Assembly: GCA_012837155.1 (NCBI GenBank)
Contig: CP051546.1
Span: 2,793,699 to 2,857,698, forward strand
From: Flavobacterium sp.
GTDB taxonomy: Bacteria; Bacteroidota; Bacteroidia; Flavobacteriales; Flavobacteriaceae
Length of the DNA: 64,000 bases
Direction of reading: 5' to 3'
The notes beneath the pieces were generated by a model. That model worked only from the letters and a program-made list of their open reading frames with translations, had not been told where the DNA came from and searched no databases. The position numbers and the translations under genes were made by a program. This document shows positions 18,615 to 27,694 of this stretch, in pieces (the stretch's first letter is position 1; every line of letters begins with the position of its first letter).

Positions 18615-19839
18615 AACGATAAGGAATGCATTAATGGCGTTTTGTCAATAAAATTATCTGGGGTAATGCTTGGCAAAATTTTCTCAGATTTGTCTAAAAG
18701 CGTAATCATAAAACTTCGAAAAAGCAACATCGCCGAAGGGTTATTTTCAGTAAGAACAGCAAACAAACTCAAGGGATGAAACGGCACATCGCCAATTCCG
18801 TTTTTATCTAAATCATAACCTTCGTATTTGTCCCAATAATTTCCGTTGAAGGTATTGAGAACTAAAATCCCATTGGTACTTATATCAAAAGTATTTCCAA
18901 CGAAATTATTGCTTTTTATGTCGTTATCCATACAACTTGCTTGGATTTTCATTCCCCAACCATTAGCCTCAAAAACGTTTTTTTGTACTAAAATTCTAGT
19001 CGTTCCTTCCATGTGAATGCCGATAGTATTTTTATCAAATTTATTCCCAATAATATAGCTATCCGAAATTTCTTTGAGCAATAATCCATACGCTGCATCT
19101 CCCCAATTTTCTTCGAAAAAATTATTAAACATCTTGACTCTTTTGGTAAACATGACAGCAACTCCGGCTCCATTATTTTTAAAAACATTAGCAATATAAG
19201 CATCGTCATTAGAGAACATAAAATGCAAACCATAACGAACATTCTTAGTTGAAACATTTCTCCAGATGACTGAATTAGTAACAAATTCGAAATAAATTCC
19301 ATCCCGATGACCCGAAATAGTATTAGCCGAAATTTGAAGACTGTCACTTTTCCAGCAATGAATGCCGTTTCCTATTAGCTGTTCCTGTTTGCCATAAGCT
19401 CTAATTTGGTTGTTTTTTACTATGCATTTTACCCCATTTTGAATGTAAATCCCGAAGAAATTATTATCGAGAATATTGTTTTGAATGCTAACGTTTTTTC
19501 TATTATAGACCTTGATTCCGCAAGGATCATCAAGCGTACCATATCCCGAATTGATTACTTTAAAACCCTTAACAACAACACCATCCGCTTTAATAGACAA
19601 GACTTCATATTTTTTTGACCGTCTAATATTGGATACTTTTTTCCTATAAAAACAATCTTTTTATCAATGCTAATATTTCCTTCTTTGTAAACCCCATTAT
19701 AAACCAAAACTGTATCGCCAACTCTTGCAAGAGCAATGGCTTTCTTGATTGATTTTATAGACTTATTCGCCCCAACTTCAATCACTTTAGCTTGAAGAAT
19801 TGAAGAAAACAAGAGGAATATATAGAAGATTTTTTTCAT
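18611..19839 (-). CDS. nosD: Copper-binding periplasmic protein NosD (apparent frameshift)
   Basis: NosD is the periplasmic right-handed beta-helix partner of NosFY. The N-terminal part has a signal peptide (MKKIFYIFLLFSSILQA) and GDTVLVYNGVYKEGN. The frame shifts at the A-run near 19612-19619 (seven A where eight are needed) and resumes SIKADGVVVKGFKVINSGYG. Many N-rich CASH/parallel-helix repeats follow (NNQIRAYG, NTISGHRDGIYFE, NKFDKNTIGIHMEG). The start at 19839 is preferred over an in-frame ATG eight codons earlier because it opens the signal peptide. It overlaps nosF. Confidence 0.9.
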
Positions 19840-19841
19840 TT

Positions 19842-20855
19842 TTACTTTATAATTACTTCCCAATTAATTGGTTTTGCATTCAATTTAGATTCAAATTCCT
19901 TGACTCCTTTTTCATCTGAAAAAGCAATAATTCCGCCATGCATTGGACTTTGAATAGTTCCCCCTGAAAGAAAAAAGGCTGTTTCGGCTGGAATTAAGGT
20001 ATTATCTTGTGCAAAATCATTTACATAATAGGCTTCTATTTTTACATTGGTATTTTCTTTGCAATAATTAATCATACACATGATGTCGTCAAACTTATAA
20101 ACTCTCCCTTTTTGTGTCATTACTTCGGCTCCAAACTTCCCATCGGCAATGCTCATTTTACAAAAATCACAATTGTCTACATTTAATTTAATAGGCTCTG
20201 ATTTACTATTTGAGCAAGAAGAAATAGAGAACAAAGCCAGTAAAAATAAGGCTGCATCAATTTTAGTTTTCCTGAATAAATGCAACAAACGCGCTTCTTT
20301 TAGTACAATAACAAAAAGTAAAATACCTGCTCCTATCATCATCCATCCGCCAATATCCGGAATAGAATAAGCCCCAAAATTAAGTAATTGTTTGTATCCG
20401 ATTAATGGCGGTTGATAAGCCATTCCGGGCACAACTATTGCGGCATTTGGATTCAGATTATGACCGTATTCATAGTTCCATCTGTAAAAATCTACACCTG
20501 CCAAAGCTCCGAAAAGTATAAAAGAAATAAAAAGTACCACTACCCCTTTTTTCCTAGCCACGAAAGCCATTACCAAGGCAAACAATCCAAAAAAACCAAA
20601 GATATAAGGCAAGATTTTGAATTCAACAAAATCTTCTGTATGCAAAGTTTTCATTCCTATATAATGGTTCAATCCATTAATAATGGCGACATCTCCACCA
20701 ATTTTATTGGCGTGTAATAGCAGCACCAATCCTTCAGGATATTGAGGTGCTGTCAGTTCAATTCTCCACATTGGAAACATCAAAGAAGCAAACAACAAGG
20801 CACTTACAATCAAAAGAATTCCTTTTGAAAACACGTCTATTTTTGAAGTATCCAT
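19842..20855 (-). CDS. nosL: NosL fused to an N-terminal membrane domain
   Basis: 337 residues. Residues 1-195 form four to five membrane helices (start MDTSKIDVFSKG, with PQYPEGL and WRWNYEYGH-like motifs). A second hydrophobic stretch ending ISSCS then precedes a NosL domain with the copper-site motif NCDFCKMSIADGKFGAEV and the core MHGGIIAF. NosL delivers Cu(I) to apo-NosZ. In other organisms NosL is a separate lipoprotein, so this is either a genuine fusion or two genes merged by a base error near 20250. It ends 2 bp before nosD. Confidence 0.8.
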   Translation of the reverse strand: MDTSKIDVFSKGILLIVSALLFASLMFPMWRIELTAPQYPEGLVLLLHANKIGGDVAIINGLNHYIGMKTLHTEDFVEFKILPYIFGFFGLFALVMAFVARKKGVVVLFISFILFGALAGVDFYRWNYEYGHNLNPNAAIVVPGMAYQPPLIGYKQLLNFGAYSIPDIGGWMMIGAGILLFVIVLKEARLLHLFRKTKIDAALFLLALFSISSCSNSKSEPIKLNVDNCDFCKMSIADGKFGAEVMTQKGRVYKFDDIMCMINYCKENTNVKIEAYYVNDFAQDNTLIPAETAFFLSGGTIQSPMHGGIIAFSDEKGVKEFESKLNAKPINWEVIIK

Positions 20856-20874
20856 ACTAATTGTTGGTATAAAA

Positions 20875-20903
20875 AAAGGGAACAAAGAGACTTTGTTCCC
20901 TTT
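20875..20903 (-). terminator. Intrinsic terminator between nosZ and nosL
   Basis: A 13-bp perfect stem AAAGGGAACAAAG/CTTTGTTCCCTTT with a 3-nt loop lies 16 bp after the nosZ stop. In the minus direction it is followed directly by more T. It probably makes most transcripts stop after nosZ, leaving lower read-through to nosLDFY. Confidence 0.85.
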
Positions 20904-20919
20904 AAATTTAAAAAATTAT

Positions 20920-22897
20920 TTATTTAGTAGCTGGAAGGTTTGTTCCCAAACTAAAAGTTATTGGAACATTGCTTCCTGCGGGAGATACTCTTACATATCC
21001 TTGCATTTCTTGATGCAATGCACTACAAAAATCGGTGCAATAGAAAGGAACTATTCCCTCTTTTTCAGGAACCCATTTCAAGGTACAAGTTTCTCCAGGC
21101 ATAATCAATAATTCTCCGTTATCGGCACCTTTAATGGCAAATCCGTGAGGGACATCCCAATCTTGCTCTAAGTTGGTAACGTGAAAATAAACCACATCAC
21201 CCACTTTAATTCCTTCGATATTATCAGGGGCAAAGTGCGAACGAATCGAAGTCATATAGACATCTACTCTATTTCCGGTTCTTACTACTTTTGATTCTTT
21301 TTCTCCTTTGGTCGCATATTGATGATGATTCTCTTCTATTTTATAGAATTTCAACTGACCATTATTCCGAATCAAATCAGCGGGAGCAGCTTGTGCATAA
21401 TGAGGTTCTCCAATGGTTGGAAAATCTAAAATCAACTGCATTTTATCGCCACTAATGTCAAATATTTGAGCACTTTGAGATAGTTCTGGCCCCGTTGGCA
21501 AATAACGGTCTTTTGTAATTTTGTTATAAGCAATCAAGTATTTCCCGAAAGGTTTTCTGGAGTCGCCGCCAGGAATACAAAGGTGTCCAACAGAATAATA
21601 AGTAGGAACTCTGTCTAAAACTTTTAAGGTTTTGATGTCCCATTTTACCACTTCGGAAGAAACGAAGAAAGTAGTATACGCATTTCCTTTTCCATCAAAT
21701 TCAGTATGCAAGGGACCAAGACCTGGTTTTTGAACTTCACCATGAAGAGCAGCTTCATATTTTATAACTGGAATTCCATCATATTCGCCGTCGAACTGTT
21801 TGTTTTTAATCGCATTTTGCAATTTATCAAAACTAAACACAGGAATCAGGGCTGCTAATTTTCCAGAACCTACAATATACTCTCCCGTTGGATCCACATC
21901 GCAACCGTGCGGCGATTTTGGACAAGGAATCATATAACAAATGTCTTTCAACTCTTTAGAATCAAGAACCAAAACCTCTGTTTTGATTTCAGATTTTGCG
22001 GTTTGCGTTTTTTTCATCCCAAGTATTGTGAACATACTTTGTAGCTACTTTTTTTCCTTTTCCCGCTTTAACATATTCTTCGGCTTTTTTCCAGTTTACA
22101 GCCATAATAAAATCTTTGTCTTTTTGAGAAGCGTTTACTTCGAGCAAAGTATTGGCTTGTTCTGTATTGTAGCAAGAAAAGAAAAACCACCCATGAGATT
22201 TTCCTTTACCCGCATGACTCAGGTCGAAATTTACACCCGGAGCAGCAATCTGAAAAGCAATATCCATTTGACCTTCCTTACCAACTTTTACAAAGCTTAA
22301 ATAGCCTTTAAAATTTTTCTTGTATGTGTTAATTGGCACATCGCCACTTACATTGTCTGGCGGAACACTAAAGCGAGTTCCTGCAACAACGTATTCTGTA
22401 TTTTGTGTAATAAATGGAGAAGAGTGATTTCCTGCACTATTTGGCAACTCAATAATCTCAGCAGTTTTGAATGTTTTTAAATCGACACGCGCAATACGGG
22501 GAGTGTTGTTTGCATTGGCAAAAAGCCAACGTCCATCTACTTCGCCATTCGTTTGAGATAACTCTGTATGATGCTGATCATCCCAAGGAACAAAACCGTG
22601 AGAAGTATTTAACATCAGTTTTGTTTCTTCGCTATACCCATAACCACTTTGTGGATCTGCCGAAAAAACAGGAATAACTCTCAATAATCTTCCGCTTGGC
22701 AAACCATAAACACTTACCTGACCGCTAAAGCCACCTGAAACGAAATTGTAAAATTCGTCGTATTTTCCTGGTGCTACATACGCTTTTTGCGCCGCATCCC
22801 CACTCACAACATCTCCTGAATTTTTGGGTTTACAGGAGCTAAACAATGCGGCTACCAAGACAATGGCTAAAGTCGCTTTTAAATATTTATTGTTCAT
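20920..22897 (-). CDS. nosZ: Nitrous oxide reductase NosZ, clade II type (apparent frameshift)
   Basis: Terminal denitrification enzyme reducing N2O to N2 in the periplasm. The 5' half starts with a lipoprotein/Sec-type signal (VLVAALFSSC), not a Tat signal, which is typical of clade II. CuZ-site His motifs are seen: WDDQHHTELS, SHGW, CPKSPHGCDV, GPLHTEFD, SVGHLC, EPHYAQ. The CuA site is FYCTDFCSALHQEMQGY near the C-terminus. The frame shifts in an A-run at 22008-22014 (WDEK then TQTAKSEIKTEV), giving about 658 residues when repaired. It lies 31 bp after the cytochrome gene. Confidence 0.95.
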
Positions 22898-22928
22898 ATT
22901 TTTAGTTATTAATTAGTTTTCTGATTTA

Positions 22929-23399
22929 TTATTTTGCTCCATCATTTTTACGCATAAACTCAAGAAGATTTCTTGCATCAGTATCATTAAGCGATTGATT
23001 TGGCATACGAACCAAACAAATTTCTAACATCGCCTGAAGCTTTGGGTCTTTGTCAATCATAGCATCTGGATTTGTAATAAAGTTCATAATCCATGCTGGT
23101 TTTTGTCTGGTAGTAACCCCTTTCCAACCTGGACCTACTAATTTTTCGTCTGTCAACTTGTGACAAGCAGAACATTTTACGGCTTGAATTTTTTCGCCTT
23201 CGGCGACCATGGTCTCATCTATTTTGTCTCCTAACGCTACGGTAGTGTATTTTCCAATACCTCGGTTTGGATCATAAGTAGATACATCAGCAGTTTTTTC
23301 AGTTGCTGCCCCAGTTGAAAAGTCTTCAGCAGCTTTCTCTTTTTTTCCACAGGAAGTAAATAATGCTAATGCAACAATAAATAATGATAATTTGTACAT
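22929..23399 (-). CDS. c-type cytochrome lipoprotein of the nos operon
   Basis: 156 residues. It has a lipoprotein signal (LALFTSC), a linker, and one heme-binding motif CSACH with LVGPGWKGV after it; an axial Met is available in VRMPNQSLND. It probably donates electrons to NosZ, as nosC-type cytochromes do in clade II clusters. It is the first gene of the minus-strand operon, with an Fnr-type box 57 bp upstream. Confidence 0.88.
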   Translation of the reverse strand: MYKLSLFIVALALFTSCGKKEKAAEDFSTGAATEKTADVSTYDPNRGIGKYTTVALGDKIDETMVAEGEKIQAVKCSACHKLTDEKLVGPGWKGVTTRQKPAWIMNFITNPDAMIDKDPKLQAMLEICLVRMPNQSLNDTDARNLLEFMRKNDGAK

Positions 23400-23455
23400 A
23401 AAATTGATTTTTTAAATTTCTTTTACAAATTTCTGAATTGTTTAAGCCTTGAATT

Positions 23456-23469
23456 ATGATTGAAATCAT
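23456..23469. promoter_or_regulatory. Crp/Fnr-type box upstream of the cytochrome-nosZ operon
   Basis: ATGATTGAAATCAT is a dyad of the form TGAT-N4-ATCA, fitting the Fnr core TTGAT-N4-ATCAA except for the outermost base. Its edge is 57 bp upstream of the cytochrome ATG, a plausible activator position. The Fnr-like protein at 13985-14578 is the candidate binder. Confidence 0.55.
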
Positions 23470-23594
23470 ACTGGCTCTTTTTTTTATACCATTGAACTTA
23501 TTTTACATAAATAATTGAATGCTAAACTTTTGTTAAGCTTTAAACCTTTCAAATCTATTTTGGTCTTATGAACATAACTTAAAAAATTAAGAAG

Positions 23595-24049
23595 ATGAAA
23601 AAATTAATTATTGCAGCCTTATTCATTGTTGGATTATCGGCTTTTGCCCAAGAGGGAAAAGAGATGGAAAATAAATCTGACAGACCTAAAATGGAGAAAA
23701 TGTCTCTAGAACAACGAAACCAATTAATGCTAAAAAAAATGACTTTAGACCTTGATTTGAATGTCAAACAGCAAGAACAAATGAAACCAATTATTGCTGA
23801 AAGAAACAACAACTAGAAGCCATGAAAGCGGAGAGAATGTCGAAAAAAGCAGATGAAAAAAGACCAACATCAGATGAACACTTTGCTATGAAAAACAAAA
23901 TGCTCGATGAACAAATTGCTATGCAAAATAAAATGAAAAGCATTTTATCCCCAGAACAATTCAATACTTGGAAGAGTATGAAAGAAAAACATCATGAAAA
24001 ATTTAAAGAAAGACGTCACGAAAGAAGACCTGATTATAAAAGAGAATAA
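23595..24049 (+). CDS. Spy/LTXXQ-like periplasmic protein (apparent frameshift)
   Basis: It has a signal peptide (MKKLIIAALFIVGLSAFA) followed by a charged helical protein with MSLEQRNQLMLKKMTLDLDL and, after the break, SILSPEQFNTWKSMKEKHHE. One A is missing in AACAACAACTAG at about 23812-23815, and repair gives about 151 residues. The LSPEQ and 'LDL..KQQEQ' repeats are those of the Spy/CpxP (LTXXQ) superfamily of periplasmic chaperones or metal-stress proteins. A paralogue lies at 44546-45016. It is divergent from the nos operon. Confidence 0.7.
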
Positions 24050-24060
24050 TTCAAAAGAAT

Positions 24061-24108
24061 GTTTAAACAAAAAAACTTCCAGATAAACTGGAAGTTTCTT
24101 TGTTTAAA
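24061..24108. terminator. Bidirectional terminator between the Spy-like gene and hemL
   Basis: A 10-bp perfect stem AAACTTCCAG/CTGGAAGTTT with a 5-nt loop is extended by outer arms TTTAAACAAA/TTTGTTTAAA. It lies between convergent genes. Confidence 0.85.
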
Positions 24109-24119
24109 TACAGGATTCC

Positions 24120-25406
24120 TTAAAAAGTTTTTGAAACTTTGTCAATGGCTTGAATGGTAAAATCTAAGTCTTCATAAGAAAGCGCATCCGTAATAAACCA
24201 TGTTTCATAAGCGGAGGGAGCAATATAAACGCCTTCCTTTAGCAATCCGTGAAAGAATTTCTTAAAGATTTCATTATCGCCTTTTACTGCACTTTGAAAA
24301 TCGACTACTGGATCAGCTCCAAAATGAACCGAAACCATTGACCCAACTCGGTTTATGGTGTACACAATATTATTATTTTTCAGAACTTTGTCAATTCCTG
24401 CAGCCAAGTAGGCTGTTTTTTCTTCTAATCTTTTAAAAATGGCTCGATCCTTATCCAATGCTTGTAACATCGCTAATCCTGCCGCCATTGCCAAAGGATT
24501 TCCCGACAAAGTTCCTGCTTGATAAACAGGTCCAAGCGGAGCCAAATAATTCATTATTTCGTTTCTAGCTGCAAAAGCTCCTACTGGCAAACCGCCACCT
24601 ATCACTTTTCCGAAGCAAACAATATCAGCCTTGATGTTGAATAATTCCTGAACTCCGCCTCTTGCCAGTCTAAATCCTGTCATTACCTCATCAAAAATCA
24701 ATAGAATTCCATTGTCTGTACACAATTGGCGCAAGCCTTCTAGGAATCCTTTGTTTGGAGGAATGCAACCCATATTACCTGCAACAGGCTCTACAATTAT
24801 GGCTGCAATTTCATTTTTATTAGCTGCAATTAAAGCAGCAACATTTTCTAAATCATTGTATCGTGCCAACAATGTATCTTTTGCCGTTCCTGCGGTAACT
24901 CCAGGGCTATTGGGAGTTCCAAAGGTTATGGCACCACTTCCGGCTTGTATCAAAAAAGAATCCGAATGACCATGATAACAACCAGCGAATTTGATTATTT
25001 TATCTTTTTTGGTAAACCCACGAGCCAGCCGAATGGCACTCATACAGGCTTCGGTTCCTGAATTTACAAATCGTATTTTATCAATATTTGGAACCATAGA
25101 AACTGCCAAGGAGGCAATTTGCGTTTCAATCTCTGTTGGCATTCCAAAAGAAGTTCCTTTTTTTGCTTTCTCGATAATCGCATCGACAACGGGCTGAAAA
25201 GCGTGCCCCAAAATCATTGGTCCCCAAGAGTTGATATAATCAATTAATTTGTTTCCGTCTTCGTCAAATAAATAAGCTCCTTTGGCACTTTTGACAAAAA
25301 TGGGTGTTCCTCCAACCGCTTTAAAGGCACGAACAGGAGAATTTACCCCTCCTGGAATTACTTTTTCTGCTTCAGCAAAAAGCTGACTACTTCTTTGATA
25401 TATCAT
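24120..25406 (-). CDS. hemL: Glutamate-1-semialdehyde 2,1-aminomutase
   Basis: 428 residues, normal length. This PLP enzyme converts glutamate-1-semialdehyde to 5-aminolevulinate in C5 heme biosynthesis. Seen: [51 protein letters not shown], and the PLP Lys in [15 protein letters not shown]. Monocistronic by appearance. Heme supply is relevant to the cytochrome and globin nearby, but the gene is housekeeping. Confidence 0.97.
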   Translation of the reverse strand: MIYQRSSQLFAEAEKVIPGGVNSPVRAFKAVGGTPIFVKSAKGAYLFDEDGNKLIDYINSWGPMILGHAFQPVVDAIIEKAKKGTSFGMPTEIETQIASLAVSMVPNIDKIRFVNSGTEACMSAIRLARGFTKKDKIIKFAGCYHGHSDSFLIQAGSGAITFGTPNSPGVTAGTAKDTLLARYNDLENVAALIAANKNEIAAIIVEPVAGNMGCIPPNKGFLEGLRQLCTDNGILLIFDEVMTGFRLARGGVQELFNIKADIVCFGKVIGGGLPVGAFAARNEIMNYLAPLGPVYQAGTLSGNPLAMAAGLAMLQALDKDRAIFKRLEEKTAYLAAGIDKVLKNNNIVYTINRVGSMVSVHFGADPVVDFQSAVKGDNEIFKKFFHGLLKEGVYIAPSAYETWFITDALSYEDLDFTIQAIDKVSKTF

Positions 25407-25466
25407 TAATTTACAATTTATTATATTGATTTAAGGTATTTAAAATTGCACAAAAAATTAAGCGAA

Positions 25467-26329
25467 CTATTTCACTTTTAGTTTTTGTCCTATGGAAAGT
25501 GTATTGTCTGCAAAATTATTTTTTTTCTTTAACTCATCAACACTCATGTTAAATTTTTTGAAATAGAATATAAGGTGTCTCCTTTTGTAACAAAATAGTC
25601 ACTTGAAACTGAAGAGATTTCTTCATTCGATTGGGTTAAAGCGATGTCTTTTTCGAAATTTATACCATCAAATTGATACAATTGAAACCGCTCGATTAAA
25701 CCAATTAATTTGGCAGGGTATTGACTATCGGTGGCGTAACCAGCTTCCTTTAGCCCCTTGGCCCAAGCTTTATAATCTGCTTTGTCTAATTTAAAAAGTG
25801 AGTAGTACCGTGAACCTGCCACCAAAAAAAGAGCGTGATCTCGGAAAGAATCATACGGATTATCGTATTTTCTGAAGCACTCATTTATAGCGTCATCGTC
25901 GTATTTTACACTTGGTCCCAACCAGTCTTTATGGCATTTAATCCCAAAATGATTATTCGCATACAAGCATAACGGTCCTGTTCCAGAGCCAGATTCTAGT
26001 ATGGCTTGCCCTAGAATGATACTCGCAGGAATTCCGTATTTTTCCATATTAGATTGCGCCACTTTTTTGTATTTTTCAATATAAGCCAAAATGATTTCGT
26101 TGGTAACTTTTACTCTAGTTGTAGCTTCGAGAATCTGTGTTTCAGAAGGATTCGTTTCTGAATATTTTGTGTTAGAAGCAGGCTCTTTTTTTGCAGACGA
26201 TTTGATGTTGGTTCTCACAACAGAAGGAGTAGGTTTAGATCCTTTTCGTGTGGTTTGAATGACCGACTTGTTCGTATTGCAACTTACGAAAAGCAAAACT
26301 ATCATTAAAAGTGCATTTATTTTAATCAT
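25467..26329 (-). CDS. Glucosaminidase lipoprotein with LysM domain (apparent frameshift)
   Basis: It has a lipoprotein signal (LLFVSC), a Ser/Thr-rich linker, a glucosaminidase (FlgJ/N-acetylmuramidase) domain with QAILESGSGTGPLCLYANNH and FRKYDNPYDSFRDHALFLV, and a C-terminal LysM domain starting TKGDTLYSISK. The LysM frame breaks at an A-run near 25560; adding one A restores KFNMSVDELKKKNNFADNTL to a stop at 25467. It cleaves peptidoglycan. Its start overlaps the stop of the upstream PLP enzyme gene by 4 bp. Confidence 0.85.
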
Positions 26330-27228
26330 TGAAAATCTATTAGGGGTAATTTTTTTGCTTTTAGTTTCAAATTCATTCCTTGAATTCCTTGGATTCCTCC
26401 AGTATGGATGAGTAAAATTTTCGAATTTTCTGGAAAATAATTCTTCTGAACTAAATCTATAACGCCAAAAACCATCTTCGCCGTATAAATAGGATCTAAG
26501 GGAATTTTAGTTTCTAAATAAAACTGATTCATAAAATGGATTAATTCTGGAGTTATTTTGCCATAGCCCCCAAAAGGATACGCTGCAATTAATTCCCAGT
26601 TCTTATTTTTGGCAAAATTACGAATTTCATCTTTTAAAAAATTACCTTTTAGAGCAGGAAATCCCAAAACTTTTTGATGGGGTAAAATACTATTGATGAT
26701 GCCGCTAATTGTCCCTCCAGTTCCAACGGCACAGCATATAAAATCATACTGAGAATCCTCCTTGGTTAAAATTTCCTCGCAGCCCTTAACGGCAAATTTG
26801 TTGGTTCCACCCTCAGGAACGAGGTAAAAATCATTAAATTTTTGTTTTAAATCATCTAAAAAACCAACTTCATTCTTATGACGATAAGACTCTCGAGTTA
26901 TAAATTCGAATTGCATTCCGCATTCCTGAGCCAATTTTAAGGTCGGATTTTCGTCAATTTTACTTTTTAATTCATCGCCTCGAATGATTCCTATGGTTTT
27001 GAAACCGCTTTCCTTTCCAGCAAAAGCAACCGCTGCGATGTGGTTTGAAAAGGCGCCACCAAAGGTAAGCAAGGTTTTATGATTTTCGGCTTTGGCTTGA
27101 ACTAAATTGTATTTAAGTTTTCGGAATTTATTTCCAGAAATAATGGAATGAATCAAATCTTCGCGTTTGATAAAGACAGACACGCTATTTACGTTTAATT
27201 GTATTTTTTGGGTTGGTATTTCTAGCAA
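26326..27228 (-). CDS. PLP-dependent D-cysteine desulfhydrase / ACC deaminase family protein
   Basis: About 301 residues. The family signature is FIKREDLIHSIISGNKFRKLKYNL, with the PLP Lys in GNKFRK, the stretch LLTFGGAFSNHIAAVA, and CAVGTGGTISGI for phosphate binding. Members deaminate 1-aminocyclopropane-1-carboxylate or desulfurate D-cysteine; sequence alone does not decide, and D-cysteine desulfhydrase is more common in such bacteria. No upstream ATG exists. The frame is open from a TTG at 27261, but a -7 box at 27246-27253 suggests translation from the TTG at 27228. Confidence 0.82.
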   Translation of the reverse strand: MLEIPTQKIQLNVNSVSVFIKREDLIHSIISGNKFRKLKYNLVQAKAENHKTLLTFGGAFSNHIAAVAFAGKESGFKTIGIIRGDELKSKIDENPTLKLAQECGMQFEFITRESYRHKNEVGFLDDLKQKFNDFYLVPEGGTNKFAVKGCEEILTKEDSQYDFICCAVGTGGTISGIINSILPHQKVLGFPALKGNFLKDEIRNFAKNKNWELIAAYPFGGYGKITPELIHFMNQFYLETKIPLDPIYTAKMVFGVIDLVQKNYFPENSKILLIHTGGIQGIQGMNLKLKAKKLPLIDFQ

Positions 27229-27245
27229 AACAATAGTATTTGGCA

Positions 27246-27253
27246 CAAATATA
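27246..27253 (-). promoter_or_regulatory. -7 box for the PLP enzyme-glucosaminidase operon
   Basis: TATATTTG on the minus strand matches TAnnTTTG. It lies inside the longest possible reading frame of the PLP enzyme, so the true start should be downstream; the first usable codon is TTG at 27228. Confidence 0.5.
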
Positions 27254-27412
27254 CAACACAAACGATTGATTATTTTATTACCATTTCTTTAATCCAAATC
27301 AATTAATATTTGTAAATAATTAAAAAACATTTACTTTAAGTATCTAAATTTGTAGTTGTAAAAAAATACAAGCAAAATCGGACTTAACCTCTGGTAAAAA
27401 CATATTATTTTG

Positions 27413-27429
27413 TATATGACCGATAAAAA
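27413..27429 (+). promoter_or_regulatory. Shared 17-bp leader motif, copy 2
   Basis: TATATGACCGATAAAAA is identical to the motif before the truncated hemoglobin gene and lies at the same 17-bp distance from the ATG (27447). Confidence 0.5.
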
Positions 27430-27446
27430 CCAACAAACACAAATGC

Positions 27447-27623
27447 ATGAATGAACAAAATAATGAAAATAAGGGAATCGAAGACGAAGATTTTTATTAC
27501 ACTCCGGAAGGTTATAAATGCTTTACGGAAAAATACCATCTAAAAAAGGGCTATTGCTGCAAAAACGGTTGTCGCCATTGCCCGTATGGATTCAATAAAA
27601 AAACAGGGGAAATTAAAAAGTGA
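27447..27623 (+). CDS. DUF5522 small Cys-rich protein
   Basis: 58 residues: acidic N-terminus, then YYTPEGYKCFTEKYHLKKGY followed by CCKNGCRHCPYG, with five Cys that could bind a metal. This fits the Bacteroidota DUF5522 family, whose function is unknown. It precedes hutU by 71 bp on the same strand. The leader motif it shares with the globin gene hints at common regulation. Confidence 0.75.
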   Translation: MNEQNNENKGIEDEDFYYTPEGYKCFTEKYHLKKGYCCKNGCRHCPYGFNKKTGEIKK

Positions 27624-27694
27624 AATTTGTATTTTGTAAACTGTATTTCTGTAGAAGGAAACAATAGACATTATACAACAAAACTACATTAAAA

